Source: Diphasiastrum complanatum (taxonomy: Eukaryota; Streptophyta; Lycopodiopsida; Lycopodiales; Lycopodiaceae). Taken from it: a DNA stretch of 64,000 nt. The DNA lies in NCBI GenBank assembly GCA_029204225.1, contig CM055097.1, positions 73,583,552-73,647,551 on the forward strand, read 5' to 3'. Shown piece by piece: positions 1 through 11,400 of this stretch; the stretch's first letter is position 1; every line of letters starts with the position of its first letter. The position numbers and the translations under genes are program-made. A model generated the notes under the pieces. It saw only the letters and a program-made list of their open reading frames with translations, did no database searches and was not told the origin of the DNA.

Positions 1-1109
1 CTTACACGTGGACCAATCAAAACACTTAAATTTGGAATCTACGTAACGTAACTTTTTGAGTCCACATTTTGATTCCACACTAAAAATGGCATACCTTTTT
101 TGTGGTAAGTCCAAATTTAGCGTAATTTGGTGCATTGGAAAGCGCTCAACAAGAGCTTTCAATGATATGTTACATGACATACTTTTGAGCTATGATTAAA
201 AAGCTATGGCAAGTCAAAAATATTAGTGTTATAGTATTTTAATAATATAAACTACATCTTGCACAAATTCTTAAAGGGTCTTTTTGGAGCTCAAAACTCC
301 TCTAATGTTGGCATAGATGGCAAATTATGCATTTCCACTTGTAATGCCACTATTGAGCCAAAATAGAGTAAGCGGCTAAACTCTTGCCAATTAGAGTGTA
401 GACAAGTGTAATGCTTTTGTTTGATGAATTCTAAAAGGTCCAATAGGATTTAGAGGTGGAACCATGTGAGGTCCAATAGGAATTTGAGCACGTGTGCGAA
501 TCCACAAGAAATGTGTGAATGATCTTGGCCATGCTTTGTGGTGGCACACAGATCACATGTAGAGCAATCCTGCAATCTACCAACAAATCTGAGGCTAGAG
601 CACAATCTAGAATGCTATAGATCAAAGTAAATTTAATTCCTCACAAATAGAGAGAATAGATAACCAAATAATGTATGAAGAAGACACCAATCTCAAGTTA
701 GAAAGAGAATATCAAAACAAGCAAAATAGCATGAGATCCAATTTTGACATTATGACATTACCAAAGCTTGATTCATCATTAGATATGAATGAGAATGATA
801 TGTACATATATAGGAGAGCCAAAATTCGTGGTACTCCTTGCATTCAGTGCATTCTCTACACCTAATCAAGTGTAAACTACTACCATATTGACACCTAACA
901 GCTTGCATGTTGAAATTGCTGTTGATTTCACATGTGTGGATTGTCCACAACATGTACTTGTGATCATCTAAGGTGTGTAGATGCACCAAGATCAAGACTA
1001 GATTGAGATTCAAGATCTATCTTTGATTCTATGGCAAAAACACACTACTACATGCATTCAATCACTTCCAACTCTCACTCACATGTGTGGGAAGTATTCA
1101 AAAATTATT

Positions 1110-1382
1110 CTAAGTAGAAACAAGCTGCTCTCCTCGGGTAGAGAGAGAAAAACCATCATGAGCTCTCGGGTAGAGAGAGAAAGCTAGAAATCCAATGACA
1201 CTCAAAATCCACACAATCACCAAATCAATTATATCCAAAATGAGGAGTACAATGATACTGGTAGATCCACGAGCTACCACTATGCTTAAGTGAAAACTAC
1301 TTTCAAACAAATCTTGCCAAGAAATGGATTTGATTGTCTCTAGAAACTCACTAAGGTCTTTATCTTGTAGTGTTTCACTCAA
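1110..1382 (-). CDS. Small hypothetical ORF with hydrophobic centre
   Basis: A 90-codon open frame runs inside element N. The predicted protein starts polar (MSETLQDKDLSEF) and then has a long hydrophobic run (IIVLLILDIIDLVIVWILSV) that would form one or two membrane segments. I do not recognise a family. It has no copia or gypsy motif and no visible partner gene. Because element N otherwise has no coding capacity, this may be a chance ORF. A related copy elsewhere keeping the frame would be needed to call it a gene. Confidence 0.15.
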   Translation of the reverse strand: MSETLQDKDLSEFLETIKSISWQDLFESSFHLSIVVARGSTSIIVLLILDIIDLVIVWILSVIGFLAFSLYPRAHDGFSLSTRGEQLVST

Positions 1383-1916
1383 ATTAGATTTCTAATCCAA
1401 CAAATGGACTTATAATCTCAGTTCTAGCACTCCCTCACAAAGTTGGAATGAAGGTAAGATGATGTGAAATCTACTTACAATCAAATCTTACCAATTTTGG
1501 CTATTTTTGGATAGAAAAATGACTTAATCTCTTTCACACTTTTAGATGTACTTTCAAGACCTATAAAACTAGTTTAGAGGACCTGATTTCAGCCTAGATT
1601 AATTATATTTCATGACCCTATGTCAAATCTAATCAATGGCACTCAATCTTGGTAGCTTATCCTAAGATTTCCACCAAAAATTACATCGAAAGCTCACAAA
1701 TTGAATTTCTTTGGATCAAATGAATACCATGCATTAAATTCAGGTTCGGAGGTGCCCACACATGTGGACAGTACTGATTTGTACCCCTACCAAGTTTGGG
1801 ATCAGATCTCCTCACCAAAATCAAGATTCTAGCTTGCCCTCTCAATACTAGTTTTTAGCACCAAAACTTGCTAAAAATGGATTTGCATTAGATCAATGGC
1901 TTATGCTCTTGTAGTT

Positions 1917-1929
1917 GGCTCTGATACCA
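1917..1929 (-). other. Primer-binding site of element N
   Basis: Read on the minus strand this is TGGTATCAGAGCC, the usual plant copia primer site complementary to the 3' end of initiator tRNA-Met. It touches the LTR end at 1930, which fixes the element's orientation. Confidence 0.8.
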
Positions 1930-2340
1930 TGTAAAAGTAATATACTTTAGGACCATAAATGGATCTACAAAAGATCCACAAGAGTGATTGGATGCTTGCC
2001 TAACAATCTACCAAAAAACTAGTCATCAAAAAGTTGATCTAGATTGGCAATTTGACAAACAACAAGCATTAACAATCAAAAGCATTGATCAACATTGAAA
2101 TCCGAGCCCACACGTGTGTACTACAGGCTGTGGTACGGCCTTCAACCTGAGAAACAAGTAGAAATTGATTTGGTTTCACTTGGATCACAAAAACTCAATG
2201 TACATAGTGAACTAGCTTGAGATTGCAAATGAGCTCCAATTTTTGTTTTTTTTTTGTGTGGAATCCAATACACAATATTTACAATGTTCTACATGGTCTT
2301 TGATCAAGCTAGATTTGCCAATTTTTGGCAATTCTTCACA
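1930..2340 (-). repeat. 5' LTR of element N (same family as element A, shortened)
   Basis: The minus-strand LTR begins TGTGAAGAATTGCC at 2340 and ends TTACTTTTACA next to the primer site. It matches the LTRs of element A (6237-6869, 8854-9520) at both ends but lacks about 250 bp of their middle, so it is a deletion variant about 411 bp long. Confidence 0.75.
2107..2140 (-). promoter_or_regulatory. LTR dyad module (N)
   Basis: The palindrome CACACGTGTG (2109-2118) sits directly beside a dyad, TACTACAGGCTGTGGTA (2119-2135), and a GGCC box. The same layout recurs in other LTRs of this window with different arm sequences. Function is unknown. Confidence 0.5.
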
Positions 2341-2393
2341 CATTTTGATTCATGGATGATCCAGTATGCTACTTTGTGTAGGAACCAAACACT

Positions 2394-3420
2394 ATTTCAG
2401 AGGCAATGTCGATAGTTGATGTTGACTAGTGGAAAGCTGCAATGGACACTAAATTCGATTCTCTCATTGAGAATCAAATATGGACTATTACTGAGCTACC
2501 AAAGGATTGAAATCTGACTCCATGCAAATGGATCTTCAAAGCGAAGTATGATGTTGAAGGAAGATTAAATTATACAAGGCTAGGCTTGTCGGCAAAGGCT
2601 TCTCCCAGAATCCAGATCTGGATTATTCAGAAACCTTCAACCCTGTCATTAAGCATTCTTCAATTCATCTACTACTCTCCTTTGCAGCTACACCCGATTT
2701 CAAAGTCCACCAAATGGATGTCCAGACTGCCTTCCTCAACATGACTATCGAAGAGGAGATCTATATGTCGCAGCCAGAGTGATATGAGCTCAGGGGCAAG
2801 GAGCAACTAGTATGCAAAATCCACAAGGCTCTGTATGGTCTGAAATAGTCACCAAGAGCTCTGTATAGTCAGATAATCAATGCATTTATAATCTAAAATG
2901 ATTTTATTCCAAAGTCGACGAACTTGAATGTTTACTTCAAGTCCGTATTTTCTTTCTTCATAATAATTACTCTTTATGTGGTTGATACATTAGTTTTTAG
3001 TAACAATCTAAATTAATTGAAAGATATGAAATACATGCTAGCATAGGAGTACAAGATGATTGATATGGGTCCAGTCCTTTACTGCCTTGGAATCCAGATT
3101 CATCGAAATTGATCCAACAGACAGATTTACATAGTCAACAATGATATCTCACTAATGTGCTGGAAAAATATGGAATGACCAACTGCAAATCAAGTTACTT
3201 TTCACTTGATCCTGGTCTGAAATCATTGAAGGAACAATTCCCTCAAACTAAGGTAGAAAAGGAGGAAATGAAGTAATAACCATTTCACTCCATTATCGGC
3301 TCACTGATGTATGCAATGCTCTGCACTCGACCAGACCTTACATACTCAAATAGTTTACTTAGCCAATTCCTATCACAAAATCTAGGTTCAAGCCATTGGA
3401 ATGATGACAATGAAATGCAC
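2394..3420 (+). pseudogene. Copia reverse transcriptase/RNase H relic
   Basis: The translation gives the copia RT start (WKAAMDTKFDSLIENQIWTI), then KARLVGKGFSQNPDLDYSETF, MDVQTAFLN and CKIHKALYGLK, and finally a region equivalent to the YVDD box that now reads VVDTLV, so the catalytic Asp pair is damaged. A later IGSLMYAM-like block marks the RT/RNase H junction. There are several frame changes and stops, including a TAG at 2846-2848 where relatives have Gln. No LTR of its own is visible. It abuts element N's LTR. The family differs from A-F and resembles the Tnt1 branch. Clearly dead. Confidence 0.8.
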
Positions 3421-3639
3421 TCAGAAAATGCAAAGACACAACTGATCTATGTTAACAAATTAATGCAGCATTCAAGAAATTAAACCAAAGATGCAAAATT
3501 AGAAGGAACAAGAGAATCAGACACATGAATAGTAGCAGACTAATTTGCATACAAGATCATACAATCATCTAGAATAATAATGTGCACAACAACTACAAGA
3601 TCATCTATTGATTTTTCTGATTCTTTCAAGCACTGATCT
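3421..3639. other. Intervening sequence, no gene seen
   Basis: This lies between two opposed copia relics. I see no motif, LTR end or repeat that I can support. On the minus strand the frame of the neighbouring copia relic stays open for about 47 codons beyond its TGA stop at 3678-3680, but shows no known motif. Confidence 0.4.
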
Positions 3640-5530
3640 TCTTGTTGGCTGTTCGTGGGGACAATTGATTTCGTGTCTTGTCATGTCGTGTCGTCATTTG
3701 TCAAAGGTTCATAATTGTAAGCTAGCAAAGCTTTGGCATTAGAAACAAAATGTTTCTTCAGCTCCCTCTCAAAGCATGATAGCTTGACGACTCCAAGGCT
3801 GCTCCTCTGTCTCTTGAATAGACCTTTGTTTAGGGCTTTTGCAAAAATGTTTGCAACCATGTCTTTTGTTCCAATGAAAGTAGTCTGCAACATCTTCTTG
3901 CCAATTAGGTCCCTGATCAAGTGGTACTCAATCGCAATGTCTTTTGTCCTTGAATGAAACAAAGGGTCTTTTGTCAGATGCATTGCAAATGTGTTGTCCA
4001 TCTACAAAACCAAAGCTTCATTGTTTGTTTCACCCAATTTGTCCAGGAACTGTCTGAGCCAAATTATCTCATTTTCCATCTTTGCTGCTGCAACATACTC
4101 TGCTTCGCAGGATGACTGGGCCACAATGACCTAGAGAATTTCCGTTCCAGAAGCAATAGTTCATTCTCCTGAGACACTTTTATAGTCGTCTTTGAGAGAT
4201 GCCCAGCTAGCATCACTGTAGGAAATTATCTGAGAACATGCATCACGACAATAGCACAAACCATAATTTTTTGTTAATTGAAGATATTACAAAATTTGTT
4301 TTGCAATATTCCAATGTTTCGAGCCAAGATTCGTGCAGAATTGATGCATCCTGGACACTGCATAAGCAATGTCAGGGCATGTATTGTTAGCAAGGTACAT
4401 CAACGATCCTATCAGCTTTTTGTAAGGTGTGAGCTGCATCAATTCTCTCTCTGCCTCAGTCCTCAAACAATTTTTGTTCGTCAGCACCATTCCTATAAGC
4501 ATTGGAGTATTCGTCCCTTTACAGTTCAACATCCCAAGATTCTCTAGGATTTTTTGGGTGTATCTGGACTGGTGAAGGTACAACTTACCTCCCTCATAGT
4601 CCCTTTCAATTTGTTACCCAAGGAGACACCTGGCCTCTCCAAGATCCACGATCTCAAAGTGTTTCGAGATGTCTGTCTTCAATTCAGCAATCAGCCTCTC
4701 ACTCTTGTAGAGTATCAAAGTGTCGTCCACATATACAACCACAATGATAATCTGCCCATCTGTACTTCTCACATACACATTGGAATCAGCCAACAGTGGC
4801 TTGAATCCCAACGATTTCAAGGCTTGATCATTCTTTTTGTACCACTGTCGAGCTGACTGTTTTAGACCGTAGATACTTCTATGCATTCTTCATGCATAAT
4901 CAGGTAGTAAATTTGAGACATAACCTGGGGGTTGATCTATGTAGACCTCCTTGTCCAATTCACCATGAAAGAAGGCTGTCTTCTCTTCCACAATGTGAAT
5001 CCTGAGGTCATAAGTAGCTGCATATGCAAATAGCAAGCATAGGGATGAATGTTTGATGACAGGAGAGAAGGTTTCAGATTAACCAATACCATATCTATGA
5101 GAGAATCCCTTTGCTACCAGTCTTGCCTTGTATTTTGAGACATCCCCATTTGGTCCATACTTGAGCTTGTAGACCCATTTGCATTTCACAACCTTATGCT
5201 TATCAGGTAATGGCTGCAACGTCCATACCTGGTTCTTCCTCATGGACTCCATCTCTTAGTTCATGGCTTGGATCCACTTGTCCTTCCCTGGACATTCAAT
5301 TGCCTCCTTGAATGTCTATGGTTTGCCACTGAGTCCACAAAATTCTTCTGAAGTGGAAGCTGAGCTGCCTGGCACATATTTTGTTGGCGCTCTTTGTGGT
5401 CTTGTTGACCTTCTAGAAGAAACTCCTGGGATAGTAATGCCTTTGTCTTTGTCTGCTCTACTAGGTCTGGAACCATCTTAGTTTACAAGCACTGTAGTGG
5501 AAGGTTGTCTCTTGAATCTTTGTCTTTTGA
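3640..5530 (-). pseudogene. Copia pol relic (RT and RNase H)
   Basis: Read on the minus strand, from high to low coordinates, this holds the integrase/RT linker and RT start near 5480-4890, then RT proper (4886-4614: IYGLKQSARQWYKK, then VVVYVDDTLIL with an intact YVDD). Next come the RT thumb and connection (4583-4287: YTQKILENLGML, LIGSLMYLANNTCPDIAYA) and the RNase H end (4001-3681: HSRTKDIAIEYHLIRDLI). Frameshifts and stops separate these blocks. Gag and integrase are missing. The C-terminal extension CFERELKKHFV is shared with the copia relic at 17262-18240, so both belong to one family. No LTRs are recognised around it. Confidence 0.8.
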
Positions 5531-5699
5531 TTCATTAGTTAATTGCGAAGCGACTCAAAAATCTTTATTTTCATGTTCATCATTGCCTACACGTAGATCC
5601 CAAAAGACACGAGGAAGAAATTGGACTTCCAAGGTCTCAAGACCATCTTGATTGTATATACTTCATCTGATAATACATACAAGCAGTATGATCTTCGTG

Positions 5700-5890
5700 G
5701 TCATTAGTTGAAGCTCTTATTGGCTGCAATATCATTGATTGCAAATGGATCTTTAAGATCAAATACAATGCCAACGGAGCAATAGATTGAAAGAAGGCAA
5801 GACTGGTAGCACGAGGATTCACTCAGATCCCTAATGTCGCCTACAACGAGACTTTTAGTTTAGTAGTCAAGCATTCGTTGATCTACAACT
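5700..5890 (+). pseudogene. Copia RT fragment
   Basis: A short plus-strand piece reads CKWIFKIKYNANGAID, a stop, then KKARLVARGFTQIPNVAYNETF, which is the conserved fingers region of copia RT. It lies tail to tail with the minus-strand copia relic before it. It is too short to assign to an element, has an internal stop and carries no catalytic residue. Confidence 0.65.
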
Positions 5891-6236
5891 AATCAGCGAA
5901 TTACAAAAGTGGCAGATTAGCCACGACCTAGGAAGTATCTGCTGATGTCATGCCATCAGGTTAGATCTCTGTACTTCTGGGTACTTGCATGATCTCTAGT
6001 GGTCCTCCTTGGAGCATGAGGACAGAACGAGTTTCATTTCCACTGTTGGTTTCATTTACCTCGTCTGTCTTTCTCTCTTGCTGGACCGTAAAGGAATCTT
6101 GTTCGTGGATCCTTCATCTTTGTGAACCGTTCGTGTTCGTGAACCGTTCGTCTTTGTCTCTGTTGACTTTCGCATTCGTGAAACTCTTCGTGTTTCGTGT
6201 CTCCAGATGTTCGAGTTCGTGAACATCTTTGTCAGG
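5891..6236. other. Short-repeat region, possible LTR remnant
   Basis: No gene is seen. Around 6115-6180 the motif GTTCGTGAACCGTTCGT recurs in imperfect tandem. Its reverse complement resembles GACGAACGATTCGCGAAG in the J LTR near 23090-23160, so this may be the remnant of a J-like LTR on the minus strand. The similarity is short. Confidence 0.3.
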
Positions 6237-6869
6237 AGAATAGTGTAAATTGTGTACACAAGTGAGGCCATGAAGCCACATGGGAAACCCATCCTAATGT
6301 AGGTTAGGTCAAGTCAAGAGAGTTGGTCATGTCTATTTGGTGTTCATCCCTACTTTATAGGACCTACACCTAAGTTTAAAGTGAAAATTTGACCAACTAG
6401 CTACCTACCAAGCATAACTCTAGGAAATAGACTCGGGTTTCATTTTAGGGCAAGAAGGGTGAGTTAACTTCCTTATTACATGCTGGAAATCCACCTAACT
6501 TCAAGAAGGAAGTCGAATTTGCTATGTATTCCAAGCTCCCATAGTGAGAAGATAGAAAATTTTGGAGCTCATTGGCAATCTCAAGCTAGTTCACTATGTA
6601 CATTGAGCTTTTGTGATCCAAATGAAACCAAATCAGTTTCTACTTGTTTCTCAGGTTGAAGGCCATACTACAGCCTGTAGTACACATGTGTGGTCTCGGA
6701 TTTTAATGTTTATCAATGCTTTTGATTGTTAATGCTTGTTGTTTGTCAAATTGCCAATCTAGATCAACTTTTTTGTGTCTAGTTTTTTGATAGATTGTTA
6801 AGCAAGCATCCAATCACTCTTGTGGATCTTTTGTAGATCCATTTATGGTCCTAAAGTACAGTACTTTCA
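6237..6869 (+). repeat. 5' LTR of element A (outer end truncated)
   Basis: This matches 8903-9520 but starts inside the LTR at AGAATAGTGTAAATTG. Compared with the 3' LTR it keeps about 30 bp near the end (ATCACTCTTGTGGATCT...) that the 3' copy lost between ATCCA repeats, and it lacks about 17 bp near its start. It ends TACTTTCA. Confidence 0.8.
6661..6692 (+). promoter_or_regulatory. LTR dyad module (A, 5')
   Basis: GGCC is followed by a perfect dyad TACTACAGCCTGTAGTA (6666-6682) and the palindrome-like CACATGTGTG (6683-6692). It has the same architecture as the modules in LTRs N, B, C, D and F. Confidence 0.5.
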
Positions 6870-6871
6870 CA

Positions 6872-6884
6872 TGGTATCAGAGCC
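6872..6884 (+). other. Primer-binding site of element A
   Basis: TGGTATCAGAGCC lies two bases after the 5' LTR end and is complementary to plant initiator tRNA-Met. Confidence 0.85.
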
Positions 6885-6933
6885 AAGTACAAGAGCATAA
6901 GCCATTGATCTAATGCAAATCCATTTTTAGCAA

Positions 6934-8649
6934 AATTATGCTATTTGGAAGGTTAGGATGGAGTCACTCTTGGTGCTCCAAGACCTTTATGAGTTCTTGA
7001 TTGAAGATGAAGATGAACCTCTAGGTGCACATGAGTTAGCTAGATACAAGAAGAGATCTAGGCTTGCAGTTCATTGTGTGAAGATGAGTGTGAGCAATGA
7101 TTTGTGGAGAGAAGTATCAGCTTGTACTAGTGCTAAAGAGGCTTGGGAGTCTTTAAAATCAATCTATGAGTCTAGCAACACTTCTAGAGTTCTCATGCTT
7201 AGAAATTATATTTTGCAAAGCATGAAGAGAAGTGAGGAGAGTGCACAAGATTATGTACTTAGAATCAAGTCTCTAAATAGGGAGTTGGCTTCCATTGGAG
7301 AGAAGATTTATGATGGAGAGCTTGTACAAATTGTCCTTAATGGTCTAGGAGATGACTTTGCAAATTTGGTCCAAAGTTTTGCCATCCAAGACACTTTGCC
7401 AACTATAGAAAAACTTCACAGTGTATTAGTAGCTGAAGAGTGTAGGATGCTCCATGCAAAATCTAGGATGAGTTCCTTGTCTTTGTAGGATGGTGATGAG
7501 AAATCCAATTTCTCATTCAAGGGCAAAAAGAAGACCAATGGAAAGAAGAAGCATCCAAAGGAGGCCAAAGAAGAGGATGACGCATCAAGCTCAAAGGACA
7601 AGTCAAAGCAAAAATGCTTCTTTTGTGGAAAGAAGGGGCATTATGCATCTGAATGCTACAAGAGGCTAAGAGCACAAGTGGAGGAGGACAAACAAGGAAA
7701 CCTTGCAAAGGAGAAGGGATTTAAACATGGAAGATTGTTTAAGTTGGAAGCTAGTGTTGCTTTTGAAAGAATGAGCTTGGCAAAGGAGGAGATCACTCAA
7801 GAGGAGATCTTGGCAAAGTGTGATCTTGCTTGCATTGAGGATGAGCATCAAAAGGAAGAAGATCTTGAGGATCAGCCTCAAAGCATGAGAGCTCCAAGGG
7901 AGTCCTCAATGACAATGGCCAAGTCATCAAATTGCATGCAAATTGTCCATTCAAGTGTGCATCTTGCAAGGGTGGTGAGCATTGGAGAGTCTACTATCTT
8001 TGAATACTTTTTGGAAAGTAGTAGTAGACATGAGGTGACTTGTTTCTTACCTTTAAGATTCATGGTGTTTATTACTTTGTATGACAAGACAATCTAATGG
8101 GATGCTTTGAAATCTACATTTGTTGTTGATAAGGCAATTTCATTGGATAACTATTTTTGTAATAGTCTGAATAGAGTCATAGATGAAACATCATTTGCTT
8201 TGGAAATCTTTGTGTCCACATGCTTTGTGAATAATCATTCCAATGTAAGGACCAAAGATTATCCTATTTCAACGATAGGAATAATGGTAGTGTTTTGCTC
8301 TTCAAGTAGAGATTGTAGAATCTACTTGTTTTCTACCAAAGAAATTGTCAATGGTGGAGATGTGACCTTTCAAGAGTGGAAGATTTGTAGACTTGAAGAA
8401 GCACCTTTGGATCAACACTTTATTCAGTTCATTGATGGTTTGGATTCAAGTCAAGTGGAGGAGCAAGCTCAAGATCCGAGGACTCCAAGAAGAATCTTGA
8501 GTATCAAGATGGAGCCATGTAGGCTCAATCATATGGATCAAGCAAGGCAAACAGTCTTTGGCAACACTGTGTATGCACTTAATAGCTTAATTGATGTATC
8601 TTCAAGTGCACAAAATGCCTTGGAATCCATGGCTTGGCATGATGTATAG
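6934..8649 (+). pseudogene. Element A gag plus deleted pol, single frame with two stops
   Basis: One reading frame runs from NYAIWKVRMESLL through a copia gag domain (WESLKSIYESSNTSRVLMLRN, VQIVLNGLGDDFANLVQSFA) to a zinc knuckle CFFCGKKGHYASEC (near 7617-7660). The gag-pre-integrase motif HGRLFKLEAS follows. The frame then passes through sequence I cannot match and ends in the integrase/RT linker (DVTFQEWK, QDPRTPRRI, ALESMAWHD). Only two stops interrupt it, TAG at 7486-7488 and TAA at 8095-8097, and the frame is the same on both sides. Protease core, integrase DDE, RT and RNase H are deleted. The gag N-terminus lies almost on the primer site, so the leader is also deleted. This is probably a shortened polyprotein from a deletion derivative. 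Confidence 0.7.
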
Positions 8650-8853
8650 TTTTTGAAGTGTGCTACATGACACATTTATGGAACATCTTGTAAGAGATCC
8701 TTTAAGAGGTGGTGAAAGATCCTTCATGGACATCATTCTCTATTGGAGTCTCAAAAGTTCCTTGTTTGTAGCTGGATTTTTTAGACACTTCTAAAAGAAC
8801 TCATTTATCTAGCAAGAGAGTTGTAGATAGATCAAGCTAAATTTGAGGAGGAG

Positions 8854-9520
8854 TGTGAAGAATTGCCAAAATTGGCAAATCTAGCTTGATCAAAAACCAT
8901 GTAGAATAGTGTAAATTGTGTACACAAGTGGGTCCCACACATGTGAGGCCATGATGCCACATGGGAAACCCATCCTAATGTAGGTTAGGTCAAGTCAAGA
9001 GAGTTGGTCATGTCTATTTGGTGGTCATCCCTATTTATAGGACCTACACCTAAGTTTAAGGTGAAAATTTGACCAAGTAGCTACCTACCAAGCATAACTC
9101 TAGGAAATAGACTAGGGTTTCATTTTAGGGCAAGAAGGGTGAGTTAACTTCCTTATTGCATGCTGGAAATCCACTTAACTTCAAGAAGGAAGTCGAATTT
9201 GCTATGTATTCCAAGCTCCCATAGTGAGAAGATACAAAATTTTGGAGCTCATTGGCAATCTCAAGCTAGTTCACTATGTACATTGAGTTTTTGTGATCCA
9301 AATGAAACCAAATCAATTTCTACTTGTTTCTCAAGTTGAAGGGTGTACTACAGCCTGTAGTACACACGTGTGGTCTCGGATTTCAATGTTTATCAATGCT
9401 TTTGATTGTTAATGCTTGTTGTTTGTCAAATTGCCAATCTAGATCAACTTTTTTGTGTCTAGTTTTTTGATAGATTGTTAAGCAAGCATCCATTTATGGT
9501 CCTAAAGTACAGTACTTTCA
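8854..9520 (+). repeat. 3' LTR of element A
   Basis: It begins TGTGAAGAATTGCC directly after the purine tract TGAGGAGGAG (8844-8853) and ends AGTACTTTCA. It is 667 bp long. B1 RNase H sequence starts immediately after it. Confidence 0.85.
9341..9372 (+). promoter_or_regulatory. LTR dyad module (A, 3')
   Basis: The perfect dyad TACTACAGCCTGTAGTA (9346-9362) is followed by CACACGTGTG (9363-9372). The GGCC box of the 5' copy has changed to GGTG here, while the dyad is unchanged. Confidence 0.5.
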
Positions 9521-9543
9521 TAGTTGTCCCAAAATATTGTTGG

Positions 9544-11400
9544 CTACTCCTCGGCCTCCATAACTTGCAATTCCACCAAAAGCCTCTTCAACCATAGGAT
9601 CTCCTTTATTGTGGATGTTAGTTCCTTGTATTCCGATTCGGTTGAAGATAGAGAAATAGTATCTTGCTTTTTGGAAAGCCAAGACACTATGCCATTGCTA
9701 AGGAAGGTAGCAAAAGCACTTGTGGACCTCCTATCCACCTTATTGCCTGCAAAATCAGCATCCGAATATGCCCTTAAGGCAAGACTTGGTCCATCACATA
9801 AAATGCCAAAGTTTTTGGTGGCCGAGATGTACCTCAACATGCTTTTTGCATTTTTCCAATGACAAACCAATGGATTTTGCATAGATTGGCTTAGTTTGCC
9901 TACACTATAACTTAGATCAGGTCTAGTTATAGTAAGATAGATCAAGGAGCCTACAAGTCTCCTATATAGTGTGATGTCCTCAAAGGATGCTTCATCATCA
10001 CTATTGGAAACTTTTACATTTTGCTTCATAGGAGTTTCTACTCCTTTACAATCTTTCATTTCAAACTTTTTTAAGATAGAAGAAGCATATTTGGATTGAC
10101 AAATAAAACTCAAATCCTTGTCTCTTGATATTTCTATTCCTAATATGAAATGAAGATTACCAAGATCCACCATCTTAAACTCCTTAAACAATGCTACTTT
10201 CACTTCTTGTATACCATCAAGATCATTTCCACTAAGGATAATGTCATCAACATAAAAAATGAGAATGATGATTTTACCATCATTAAATCTTAAGTACAAA
10301 GAAGGATCATAAGCACTTACAACAAACTTAATAGAGTTCAAGAAGGTATTCAACCTAGAGTACCAAGCTCTAGGTGCTTGCTTAAGCCCATAAAGGCTTC
10401 TTAGAAACAAACACACTTTTTCCTCTTGATCTTCTTTCATGAAGCCCTCGGGTTGCCTCATGAAAATCTCCTCTCCCAAATATCCATTGAGAAAAGCATT
10501 AGTCACATCAAGTTGAAATAAAGGCCAATTGAAAGTAGTTGCAAGAGAAATAATCAACCTTATAGAAACTAGCTTAGCAATAGGAGCAAAAGTTTCATCA
10601 AAATATACTCCCTTGGTTTGCAAGAATCCCTTTGCCACTACCCTTGCCTTGTGTTTGTTGATGCTCCCATCTTGATTGTACTTCAATCTATAGATCCATT
10701 TGCACGCAAGTGGCTTTCTTCCTTGAGGAAGATCCACAAGCTTCCATGTATGATTCTCCATAAGAGCATCATACTCTTTTTGCATGGCATCCCTCCATTC
10801 TTGTGACTCCATAGCTTCTTCAAAGCAACTTGGCTCATCAAACATAGAAGTTAGAAAAGTGTAAGAGGTAAGTGAATGTAGATCTTCCCTTTGTTCACCT
10901 TTGTCAACATAGGTGAGCCTTGAGGGCTCGACCATCCTTCTTGTAGATCTCCTTGAAGTCCTCGGATCTTGAGATGGATCTTCAAGATCTTGATCACATG
11001 TAGGATCCTCCTCAAACCTTACAAGATCCTTGACATAAGATGAATTAGAATCTTTCTCATTCAACTTGTAGTAGTTACCTTCATCAAAAGTAACATCTCT
11101 ACTCACTAAAATCTTCTTAGTGATTGGATTATAGACTCTATATCCTTTGCTATTTTCAGCATAACCAACAAAGATCCCTTTAATAGAAGTAGGATCATCC
11201 TTTTTTCTTGTACCTAATGCTTGAAAAATATAGCAAGTAGATCCAAAAATTCTTAGATCTTTAAGATTCGGCTTCTTACAAAATAGAGCCTCATAAGATG
11301 TTATGCCTCCAATGGGCTTACATGGAAATCTATTACACAAATAAGTTGCACAATTAATAGCCTCTCCCCAAAAGGACTTAGGTAGAGATGCATCTAACCT
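9544..11400 (-). pseudogene. B1 integrase end, RT and RNase H
   Basis: A near-continuous 598-codon frame carries the integrase C-terminal region (SFWGEAINCATYLCNRF, YEALFCKKPNL, DVTFDEGNYY). RT follows (CKWIYRLKYNQDGSINKHKA, DVTNAFLNGYLGEEIFM, LKQAPRAWYSRL, FYVDDIILSGND with intact YVDD), then RNase H (YSDADFAGNKVDRRSTSAF, LSSTESEYKELTS). The frame ends at TAG (9544-9546) in the motif EE-stop-PTIF, where relatives have Ala or Ile. One missing T near 11402 (AAGGCTTAAGG for GGCTTTAAGG) shifts it from the integrase core. Apart from these it looks only recently damaged. Confidence 0.85.

Larger units (their letters stand above)
1..1929 (-). mobile_element. LTR element N, internal region, non-coding
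   Basis: This stretch lies inside a minus-strand LTR element. A tRNA primer-binding site and an LTR bound it on the right, and its other end is outside the window. I see no gag or pol motif on either strand, so it is either a non-autonomous (LARD-like) element or a fully decayed one. Two short stretches near 1125-1185 repeat a CTC(T)CGGGTAGAGAGAGAAA motif. Parts of 440-1170 look weakly similar to 54590-54880. Apart from one 90-codon ORF nothing looks coding. Confidence 0.5.
6237..9520 (+). mobile_element. Copia element A, internally deleted, non-autonomous
   Basis: Two related LTRs in direct orientation flank a 2 kb interior with a primer site, a polypurine tract (8844-8853) and a shortened gag-pol frame. 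Integrase core, RT and RNase H are missing, so A could move only with help from a full relative. The 5' LTR has lost about 49 bp at its outer end. Its right end joins the pol of element B1 exactly at the LTR terminus, consistent with insertion into B1 followed by loss of the left flank. Confidence 0.8.

Noticed and set aside
5989-6292. Overlapping ORFs on both strands
   Set aside because: They arise from TTCGTGAACC short repeats and cross the start of an LTR.
6872-6884. tRNA gene
   Set aside because: TGGTATCAGAGCC-type matches are primer sites next to LTRs; no cloverleaf or A/B box surrounds them. No tRNA or rRNA gene was found in the window.
9524-9862. 112-codon plus-strand ORF
   Set aside because: Antisense shadow of B1 RNase H; the same shadow appears at 51267-51683 opposite B2 because the families share sequence.
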